Assembly: GCA_008931825.1 (NCBI GenBank)
Contig: QXVZ01005702.1
Coordinates: forward strand, 1-21,876
Direction: 5' to 3'
Origin: Phallusia fumigata
Lineage: Eukaryota > Chordata > Ascidiacea > Phlebobranchia > Ascidiidae
Length of the DNA stretch: 21,876 bases
Numbering within the stretch: position 1 is the stretch's first letter; each line of letters starts with the position of its first letter. Below are positions 10,401 through 16,815 of the stretch, one piece after another. Both the position numbers and the translations under genes were made by a program. The notes under the pieces are model-generated. The model was given only the letters and a program-made list of their open reading frames with translations. It had not been told where the DNA came from and searched no databases.

Positions 10401-13400
10401 TCCAAATAATGTTTTTATGTTGTATCCCGTTATACTTTCACTTGAAGAGAACAATCATACATGGCAAATTATTAACTACGGGTTTGTTTGTTTTGGCCTG
10501 TGTCCACCAAATGTTTACTTTTCTACATGGCATATTAGTGTTCTCCGGATGTGAGGTTACAAAGCACAAAACAAGAAGATTTAGTACCATTTCAATATTC
10601 ACGCAATTTAAGATAACTCAAAAATAAACCTTTCTTGGCAGAACGATCTTCTAGGAGCACAGCAGCAGATATTTGCCAAGAGACCAAGAACTTTACTTAT
10701 GTGACGGAAGGGTCTAATAAACCTACCCAAGTGCTGTGCTCATGTGGAAAAGACGACACAGCGGTGGTTGGTCAAATTTGTGCGGTTAGACACCATAACA
10801 AAACCATCCGGGTGGTGGCGACAAAGAGCACAAACTTCGATAACTTTTGCATGCTATCGGACTTTGACCTCTATAAACCTAATAGAAAATATCTTACTGC
10901 CAAAACTTCTATTGCGTTAAAAAATGCATTGCTGCAAAAATAAGCACCACAGGAATATTTTAACACGCTAAACAAAGTGTTTATATTTAAAGCTCGCATT
11001 TTAAAGCCAATACTTAAATTGACATAAAAACGTCACCCAAATGCGCATGTTTTATGTAGACTTGGAAGGATGCGACCTGCAACGACATATCTGAAGGAAA
11101 CTTCTCAGACTCCATTTTGAAGCGTGGCTTTATGGTTCACCCACCGAACATCGAAGACGGTCAACTGGTTATTTACTGCATCAGTGATGGATGTGTGCAG
11201 AAAATTACCATAAAGTTTACGCCAGGCAAAGGTCAGAAAAACATATATAACCCATAAAGGCGTCAGCTAAAATGTCTAGCTATCGCAGAATTAGAACCCC
11301 AACAAAAGCCCATTTCCAACTGGGCCTTTACCAAAAGGGACATTCTGATGTTATTGCTTGGTAAGGCTTTTTGGGGATGTTGGCCAGCCATATTTGATTA
11401 TGCGCATGCACATGTTTCACACTAAATGAACTTGAATTTAGTCATATATTTCTAATAATGATAAAAAGAACGGACTAGATCTAACCTGACGCTATGGTTT
11501 GTTAGCAGTAGCACTTGTATATTTTACAACATGATGATTTATCGAAACACAGAAACTGGAATGTCAAGTGGCCTACGAGGTTTTCTCGTGTTCATAATCA
11601 TCGCTGTTTTCGTCCTGACAACGCTTTTCTTCGTTACGAGATTCAAGAGCCAAGTTTACCTCGGATTCCGTGATACTTGTGCGCCATCTAGCGACGGAGG
11701 TAAAGTAATGCCTGAAATGCCGATCACAAATTCAAGTTATTTTGATATCCAGTCGGCAACGGTTACATGTTTGTGTAGATTAGATTGAATCAGTGTGAAA
11801 ACAAGGGTGACTAATGCGAAATTGTGTTTTCCACTGCCTTCAATATAAGTCGTTGTTATTTCGGTGACAAGATTCGAACCCCACCCAAAAAAATTGCCTT
11901 CTTAACCTCGGGATCGGCTGCGATCCAAGTAACCCGAGCAACCGCTACCTCGCCTGATGACGAAACAAACGACTTGATTGTTATACGATAACAAACCTTG
12001 TGAGGTTTCCGACCAATTACCACCGCCTATCCTGTCACGTGGCATCCGCGGGCACCTGTTTGCGCAAACACAAGCACTGGCATTTCTAGGAAACTCCAGG
12101 ATCGTTTCTCCACATTTAAAAAAATTCCAACACGACTGTGTGGTGAAGACCGTAAAAGCACAACGGGGAAAAGACGGCGTCGCGACCGGCGAAAACGACA
12201 CAATTTGCCGCTGATGAGTTTGTTGTTGCAGATGGCATCGAGTTTGACGCTTACATCTCGATTGGTAAGAACGAAAGCGACCGGAAGTTCCTGGAAAGGA
12301 ACGTGACTGATGTGCTGAAGAAGGAACAGGGATACAGGTTCTTCATTGACGATGAAAATCTTCTTCCCAGGCTGGGTATATACAAATTTAAAATATTTGC
12401 ACAGATGAGGTCTACTGGGTTCACATAGTAGCCTTTAACTGCGGTTTGAAAGATCGTAAGCCTTTAGGTGCATAAATAACCTGGTCAAGTTTTCTTGGTG
12501 CCGCTTATCTAACTACCAAAAAGTTGTGCAGCGAGTGTATTACTTGACCTATGCACAGACGTTCGACCCGCGACAAACAGCGGTCGGCCGCATAATTTGA
12601 ATTTTACTTTATACAAGGTTTCGCTCACTGGTTTCATAACACAAATTATAATCCTAACGCTCCATGAAAAAAGAATGCACACAACTTGTGCTCTCAAAAG
12701 CATGCAGAATGCAAAGTAATTGGTAGCTTAAAAAAGATTTTGCGGAAAACATCGTTTTAAAAGCCAATATATGATGGGTTACAAGATTAATGGGAACGCA
12801 TATGACCTCTAACTGTACTTAAATGTCACGTTAGGGAATTTGTGCGGGAAGTAGAGTTACAGCGACATCTAAGATGTTTCATCAAATATTTCGTAACAGC
12901 CCACAATAAGGAGGAGTTTTTGTAATCAACAACGTTGGTTTTACGCTAACAACAGGTACAATGTTTGTGGGAGTTTTTGCGACAAATTAATCGTCTTAAG
13001 CACGTGAAATGTTTCCAAAATAATTTTGACGTTGATCATGGAACAAAATCAATTTAAGGGGGAATTTAATCCTACAAATCATAATGGATAGCCAATGCGC
13101 ACAATCTGATCCAGCACTGTCAAAAACTCCTGACGGCAAATGTTAAAAAACATCACAGAATGCAAGTTAAGCGTCACGCCCCGCACGGAACCCCAACGTA
13201 TGATGTCGCAGTTACGGTACAAATCATAAGCGTCTAACATGATGAACATTCCGGTGTCAAGTCAAATGTTCACAGGACGCGATAAGGCCGCCACATCTGT
13301 CCCTAACCTGCGCTGGTCTGCACTCAGATGTCGTTTAAAGGCCAGTGATGAATGGGTGAGATTAGATGGACCTTCCAATCGCCCCGGCTGCAAACAACGT

Positions 13401-16392
13401 CGCGTGACAGGGGAACCTAGTCGACGAGGCAATAATTTTGCTTTTGCACGCACGGCAATTCTTTACCTTTGTGTCGCACAATGCGGTCAAGATAACACGT
13501 GGCGTTTACAACCGCCAGGTTACCGCTATTCTGAACATGCAATTATATTCCGCGACCCAGACAACCGCGCTGCGGCAGAAAGAGCGAAGTCATCACGCCG
13601 AAAGTGTTGCAAACTGGGTTAAATTCTGCACATTTTTGACGGGCTAACTCTAAAGTGTGTTACAGTTACCAATGTCACACGGATAGTTTTGCATTAGTGT
13701 TAAAAAGAAAACTCAGCATTCCTAATCGCTAACTTAATTTCAGACTACTCCCAAAGAGTACAGAATAAGATGCACCGCTCCAAAGTCCTCATAGTGATGT
13801 TTACCGCTACATACATGACCAACGACTGGTGCATGTATTGCTTCAACGAAGGTAAGTTGGTTGACCGCGTGAAGGCGCTCTACACCCATGTGACGTCATT
13901 TACTTTGTCCCAGGGCTTCGTAAACTTCTGGAGCTTAACAAACCAATGGTGTTCTTGGTTTGTGACCTCACAATACAACGCCAGCTAAATTCGGTGTCTT
14001 CGCTTGTCGGACATATACCAAAGGTTAGTAGAAAAGAGTAAATGCAAGATCATTGGCGTCAGATAAACGCACCAACGACATGCATTTTTCGGGACGAATA
14101 AATCGGCTTGGACCTTTTTTCCAGCTGAAAATTACAATATTTCAGAAAATATTTTCACGGGCGTAGCTGAGTCAATAGCGGCCGGATAAAAGCGGTGCAT
14201 TCCGACGCTAGTTTTCTGTTATGGCGCGGGCAGGATGTTTTCGTGTCAAATTTCGCTCCAACTCCGGTCCATAATCCCGCTTCGCGACCGCATTGCGATT
14301 GGTGCCGTTGTAACTGGACCTAGGACCGAATCTGTGCGGTCGCAACGCATATAATTGCGATACCAGTTCAAGATTTCGGCAATTTTTCGGAACGCCATCG
14401 GCAATACAAGCCGGCGGTGGATTTTTAGCACTTCCGGAAAATTGGCTTTGAATTGCCAATGGCTTATTGCCAGTCACGCTGCGCCAATACGAAGTTGAAA
14501 TATGTTAATCGGGACATGAACATATACACACAGGTCAGACCGCTTGTAGTGTTAAAGTTTACGCTTTGGATTTGCCGATTTATTATTCTGAAAACAAACA
14601 AATAATTAGGCGCTGTATATTTTCGCAAAGTCATTGAGGAAATAGGCCGATGACCTACAAATCTTCCACGCCTTATTTTGCCTAGAAAACATGTGTATTT
14701 TTGTTTAAAGTTAATCAAAGTATTTTGCCTGCAAGCGGTACATCGCATGGTAAACAAACCATCAAACTTGCTGCGTAGCGGTATTCCTAAAATTCGATTT
14801 CGCCTAATCAAACTCTAGAAATCAGGTTTCTTCTTGTTCTTATGCATACGCGGGTCATCAATCATTCAATCTCGTACTTCTCCCAAACAACATAGAAAAA
14901 CTTGGAAATAGCCCCCTGTCATCAATAAAGATATCGCATCTATGACCCAGTAACCTGCTTTCCGACGATGCATCAAATAAACTGCGTAGCAATTAACAGC
15001 TTACGGACTGGCGGAGCAGAGAAGCATTTATTTACTTTCGGCAATGTGTGGTGCTGTGGCCGCACGTGCCGATGCCGTGACCAAAATATTTCTCAGAAAG
15101 CGGTCAAATGGCCCATAGCGATTGCAGGCGCCAATGATTACAAAGCATCGTTCTCAGAACGACTGTAACCGCACATGCAGAAAAGCGATAGCGCGATATT
15201 GAGGCAGTCTGGCCTCACAGTCACAACAACAGACCGCTCTTATGTGCACACGAGCAACGACACAAGGCACAAGTAGACCACGCCTAGGCCGCGTGCTAGA
15301 GATTGGCAGATTGAACTGTCAACCTTTGCGCGTCGCCTCCACTTCAAGAGTTCGAACGCCATGTGAATCTGGGCGCGGTGTTGTGACACACCGTTGCAGA
15401 ATTCTTGTACTTACAAGACTGCACAGCCAATGCCAAGTAAAATACGCGACAAGTGCCAATGAGGCCACAACGACAAATCAAGCATTCGCACATCGCCGCC
15501 TTTCAAGTGTTGACGCATTGACCTCGACGCCATAGCACGTTATAACCGCATTGTAAATGCCACGAACGTTGGTTAAAACTGCCTACTCACTGCGTGATTC
15601 TTACACACAGATCTTCCTGCCTCTTGTGCAAACCGACAAGGAAAAACAGAAAACGATTCGCCAGATCCGCATGCACCTCCCAGCGGCTCGCAAGCGCGGT
15701 GGCAAGTCACGTGATATGCGCGCACCAATCCTGAGCGACGTGGAAGACATCGACGCGCATTCTCGTAAGTGTAGATCCAGAGGTGGTGGGTTCGAAACCG
15801 CCGGCGGTGGGTGTTGCCTGAGGACATTGAAACACAGTTGATACAAGTTTACGTTTTATTGAGTTTGCGACAAATTAAGGAAGGAAGATAACACTTTTAA
15901 TTGCGCAGTACACGCAGACGAATCCTACGGAGGAACTGAAACGAAATACACTTTCAACAAAGCAAAGATACAAAACCACGATGAGCTCACGATGGAAGAA
16001 ATGGAGGTTGAAAACGAAGTAAGCATGAACTGCTATAAATAAGCTCAGGTCATGCGAAGGAACATACACAGATACAACCCAAGGCAAAACCCGTAACAGT
16101 TTTTTAAAAAGTATTACTGGAATTATCACTGCCAACTTAAAAAAAGTACTCCTTGCTCTTTCAAATTCGCGCATTAGGTGCTGTGGGAGTGTACGTTTTG
16201 AATTGTATCTAAGTACGTCTTCGCGGTAGCAATACGAATATTACACAACTTTGTATTTGACATCTAATACAAAATTGCGTGCAGAGTGAACTTGCGTTTG
16301 AAGAAGGCGAGGATCCGAAGAATATCGCAGTGAAGCAGTACAAGGCTCGCCCAGACTTCTATACGATCACATCCGGTGCTGACCAAGCCTGA
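7428..16392 (+). CDS. IL-1 receptor/SIGIRR-like receptor with TIR domain (gene-level model)
   Basis: A single-pass receptor of the IL-1R family that would bind ligand outside the cell and act through a cytosolic TIR domain. Supported exons: 7428-7491 (signal peptide), 8484-8549, 8839-9140 (cysteine-bearing ectodomain), 11060-11257 and 11267-11360 (second ectodomain part, uncertain), 11509-11699 (membrane span), 12232-12375, 13744-13851, 13914-14023, 15611-15764 (TIR), 15909-16018 and 16285-16392 (tail, stop TGA). From 11509 to the stop all phases agree. The juxtamembrane FRDTCAPSSDG and following DGIEFDAYIS parallel the YRDSC...DGKTYDAY region of vertebrate IL-1R. The TIR best resembles SIGIRR by eye. 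The link from 9140 to 11509 is unresolved because of the duplication and stop codons. It could be two transcripts, one soluble. Confidence 0.7.
8484..8549 (+). CDS. Ectodomain exon 2, first copy
   Basis: A 66-base exon between tttgtag and gtaaaa, phase 1 at both ends, reading VSQQREPGVLTFNKPDQELTE after the split glycine codon. It has no cysteine and is probably a linker after the signal peptide. The second copy at 10286-10351 differs by Val to Ala at the first full codon. Confidence 0.65.
8839..9140 (+). CDS. Cysteine-bearing ectodomain exon, first copy (ends in a stop)
   Basis: Acceptor cttggcag at 8831-8838, phase 1, then 99 codons and TAA at 9138-9140. With the two exons before it this gives a 143-residue secreted protein. 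It has five cysteines (DICQE, VLCSCG, QICAV, NFCML) and N-glycosylation sites NFT and NKT. The spacing from ICQ to VLC is compatible with the start of an IL-1R-type Ig domain, but there is no core Trp and no clear match. No strong donor precedes the stop. The best is GCG/GTTAGA, leaving phase 0 after QICA, which fits the acceptor at 9256. It could therefore be a soluble isoform or the longer version of an internal exon. Confidence 0.55.
9257..9446 (+). CDS. Second ectodomain exon, first copy, cut by N
   Basis: This is the truncated copy of the exon at 11060-11257 and ends at the N at 9447. It is identical to the later copy as far as I could compare. It should be treated as the right end of one assembly piece, not as a separate exon. 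Confidence 0.4.
10286..10351 (+). CDS. Ectodomain exon 2, second copy
   Basis: The allelic copy of 8484-8549, with the same splice sites and phases and one amino-acid change (Val to Ala near its start). It has no upstream signal-peptide exon of its own. Confidence 0.6.
10642..10943 (+). CDS. Cysteine-bearing ectodomain exon, second copy
   Basis: A copy of 8839-9140 with two substitutions, one silent and one Thr to Ala near the start. The stop is at the same place, so the early stop is not a one-off sequencing error. Functional notes are as for the first copy. Confidence 0.55.
11060..11257 (+). CDS. Candidate second Ig-like exon of the receptor, complete copy
   Basis: A 65-codon open frame after tttatgtag (AG at 11058-11059), phase 0. 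It reads ATCNDISEGNF, then EDGQLVIYCISDGC and KITIKF, then stops at 11255-11257 right after KNIYNP. A cysteine followed about 30 residues later by G-x-L-V-x-Y-C, then a strand like the Ig core, resembles the start of IL-1R Ig domain 2 (C...GDGGLVC). There is no donor before the stop except a weak AAAG/GTCAGA. The frame resumes one base off in the adjoining exon at 11267-11360, so a one-base assembly error near the ATATATA run at 11243-11249 is possible. Confidence 0.45.
   Translation, partial: TWKDATCNDISEGNFSDSILKRGFMVHPPNIEDGQLVIYCISDGCVQKITIKFTPGKGQKNIYNP
11267..11360 (+). CDS. Candidate ectodomain exon joining to the membrane exon
   Basis: Ends at a good donor (GCTTG/GTAAGG) in phase 2, the phase that the membrane exon at 11509 requires. 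The frame reads RTPTKAHFQLGLYQKGHSDV and then IA plus a split codon that becomes Cys. Joined, the VIAC lies where the last Ig-strand cysteine before a membrane span would be expected. The left boundary is unsure: either an acceptor at 11266 (gcgtcag) or continuity with 11060-11257 after a frame break. Confidence 0.4.
11509..11699 (+). CDS. Membrane-spanning exon of the IL-1R-like receptor
   Basis: Acceptor gttagcag at 11501-11508, phase 2 in, phase 1 out at GGAG/GTAAAG. It encodes a short external stretch, then the span GFLVFIIIAVFVLTTLFFVT, then basic RFKSQVYLGFRDTCAPSSDG. The F(K)...hydrophobic...RD(S/T)C...SDG pattern is the juxtamembrane signature of IL-1R family receptors and sits in the same place relative to the TIR exon. 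The ATG at 11531 is internal and could give a truncated membrane protein if transcription began nearby, but nothing supports that. Confidence 0.75.
11870..11950 (-). repeat. tRNA-derived SINE or tRNA-like relic
   Basis: On the minus strand a near-perfect pol III B box (GGTTCGAATC, 11880-11871) follows an A-box-like TAGCGGTTGCTCGGG (from 11946) with roughly tRNA-like spacing. Between them GGATCG..CGATCC can form a hairpin. A run of seven T/A bases interrupts the would-be anticodon-to-T-arm part, so it is not an intact tRNA. It lies in the intron between the membrane and first TIR exons (11700-12231); the rest of that intron is unremarkable. Confidence 0.3.
12232..12375 (+). CDS. TIR domain exon 1 (box 1 and box 2)
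   Basis: Acceptor gttgttgcag, phase 1 at both ends, donor CTGG/GTATAT. It reads FDAYISIGKNESDRKFLERN and on to GYRFFIDDENLLPRL. FDAYIS is TIR box 1 (Y/F-D-A-Y/F-x-S). GYRFFIDDENLLP matches GYKLFLDDRDLLP of SIGIRR-type TIRs, where the BB loop starts (box 2), with RD replaced by EN. It would mediate TIR-TIR contacts with receptor partners or MyD88-like adaptors. Confidence 0.9.
12376..13743. other. Intron within the TIR domain
   Basis: About 1.37 kb between TIR exons 1 and 2, with GT..AG ends. A 127-codon open frame at 13239-13622 lies in it but has no splice or family support. GC content is higher around 13.2-13.6 kb than in the ASPH introns. I see no RNA gene or recognisable transposon. Confidence 0.5.
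13744..13851 (+). CDS. TIR domain exon 2
   Basis: Acceptor atttcag, donor GAAG/GTAAGT, phase 1 both ends. It reads NKMHRSKVLIVMFTATYMTN then DWCMYCFNE. This is the R-S-(K/R)-x-L-I-V-x-h-(S/T) strand followed by the W-C motif found in all IL-1R/Toll TIRs (compare SRCRRLIVVLSDAFL...AWC in SIGIRR). Confidence 0.9.
13914..14023 (+). CDS. TIR domain exon 3
   Basis: Follows a 62-base intron (13852-13913). Acceptor ttgtcccag, donor AAG/GTTAGT, phase 1 in and phase 0 out. It reads GLRKLLELNKPMVFLVCDLT and continues to GHIPK, the E-G-L-x-x-L-L-E strand and the hydrophobic beta strand of the TIR core, close to [20 protein letters not shown] of SIGIRR. Confidence 0.88.
14024..15610. other. Large intron in the 3' part of the receptor gene
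   Basis: 1.59 kb. The stretch 14156-14480 starts with a tRNA-A-box-like GTAGCTGAGTCAATAGCGG and contains inverted repeats (GCGACCGCA near 14285 with TGCGGTCGC near 14336; ATTGGC/GCCAAT near 14440-14459). It may be an old MITE or SINE. Open frames on either strand have no support. Around 15345 there is an isolated B-box-like GAGTTCGAACGCC. Confidence 0.4.
15611..15764 (+). CDS. TIR domain C-terminal exon
   Basis: Acceptor cttacacacag, phase 0 in, donor TCTC/GTAAGT, phase 1 out, 51 codons. It reads IFLPLVQTDKEKQKTIRQIR then MHLPAARKRGG. Position and the LP-x-R/K-K ending correspond to the last TIR helix (FWKEVQLALPRK in SIGIRR). The box 3 Phe-Trp pair is absent: KTI stands where FW would be. 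The remainder (SRDMRAPILSDVEDIDAHS) begins the tail. Confidence 0.8.
15855..15860 (-). terminator. Possible polyadenylation signal of the proline-rich gene
   Basis: TTTATT on the plus strand (AATAAA on minus), about 550 bases after the stop at 16413. Use of it would place the 3' UTR antisense to the last two receptor exons. An ATTAAA overlapping the stop (16417-16412) is a nearer alternative. Confidence 0.25.
15909..16018 (+). CDS. Receptor cytoplasmic tail exon
   Basis: Acceptor aattgcgcag, phase 1 in, donor GAA/GTAAGC, phase 0 out, 36 codons. It is acidic and contains tyrosines in ESYGGTETKYTF and a run of Glu near the end (MEEMEVENE). No domain is recognised. It is accepted because the phases fit on both sides and both splice sites are good. 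Confidence 0.65.
16285..16392 (+). CDS. Last coding exon of the receptor
   Basis: Acceptor gcgtgcag, phase 0, 35 codons then TGA at 16390-16392. It reads SELAFEEGEDPKNIAVKQYK and ends DFYTITSGADQA. The acidic start continues the previous exon. The closest plus-strand AATAAA is at 17560-17565, far downstream within the neighbouring gene, so the 3' UTR may overlap that gene antisense. Confidence 0.7.
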   Translation, partial: SELAFEEGEDPKNIAVKQYKARPDFYTITSGADQA

Positions 16393-16412
16393 CTTTTTGA
16401 CATCATCTCTCT

Positions 16413-16815
16413 TTAATCACCCGAACTCGGCGCGTGGTCTAACTGCGCGTACGTGCAGTTCGATTCCCGGTCGTTGTGAGACGACAATGAACAGTGCGTC
16501 GCCATATAAAGGTTGTTGTTCGCGTTCACATTGTTAAAAAGACCCGGGTTTTCATCAATTCCAGCGTAAATCCCTTCCTCTTCCAAGGTTTCGGTAAAAG
16601 CGTCAGCCCTAAAGTCGGTCCCGTTCGCAGTTGTCTGGGACTTTGAAACGATTGCTGCGTCATTACCGGTCTTTGTTTTGTTTCGGAATTTGTTTATCAT
16701 CGACACGGGACTGGGAATCACCGACAGACTGCGTTTTTTCTTCCGCTGTGCATCTTTTCCGAAGTTTCTGTGTGTGTTCAAGCTTGATTTAGCTGTTCCT
16801 TTGCAATGTGACTTG
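16413..16815 (-). CDS. Proline-rich gene, last exon with three tyrosine motifs
   Basis: The acceptor is taken at accacag (AG at 16817-16816), the only one that keeps phase 2 and this frame. Its pyrimidine tract is poor. 133 codons and TAA at 16415-16413. It starts Lys/Arg-rich (DAQRKKKRSLSVIPSP), then acidic EEEGIYAGIDENPG, NNLYMAT and SNCTYAQLD near the end. IYAGIDEN repeats the VYTSIDES pattern of the large exon, supporting that both belong to one protein. An ATG at 16826 could instead start a separate small protein. Confidence 0.6.

Larger units (their letters stand above)
7646..11249. repeat. 1.8 kb direct duplication around a single N (position 9447), probably two alleles
   Basis: Bases 7646-9446 recur at 9448-11249. 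The first copy ends exactly at N 9447 and the second begins exactly after it, the pattern of an unmerged contig overlap. Differences are scattered and small. They cluster in the short intron at 8550-8838 (roughly 20 differences including indels), while the 302-base exon shows only two substitutions. The second copy lacks the signal-peptide exon and the first lacks everything after 11249, so together they make one gene. Confidence 0.85.

Noticed and set aside
7646-11249. Tandem duplication of a secreted-protein gene
   Set aside because: The copies meet at a single N with exact end-to-end overlap, the second has no signal-peptide exon, and two other Ns show the same pattern. An assembly overlap of alleles is simpler.
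13239-13622. 127-codon plus-strand open frame between TIR exons
   Set aside because: It is inside an intron with matching phases on both sides, has no splice signals and no recognisable similarity.
14208-14811. Minus-strand open frames of 61-115 codons
   Set aside because: They are intronic, overlap each other in different frames, and coincide with the inverted-repeat block.
15242-15535. 97-codon plus-strand open frame
   Set aside because: Intronic. Its end does not lead to a splice site in a usable phase, and its composition is random-looking.
15780-15800. B-box-like GGTTCGAAACC with a possible T-arm
   Set aside because: The upstream sequence is a TIR-gene exon and has no A box, so it is not a tRNA.
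16429-16475. tRNA-like sequence (TGGTCTAACTGCG and AGTTCGATTCCC)
   Set aside because: The two boxes are only a few bases apart, no cloverleaf forms, and the stretch lies in the coding frame of the proline-rich gene.
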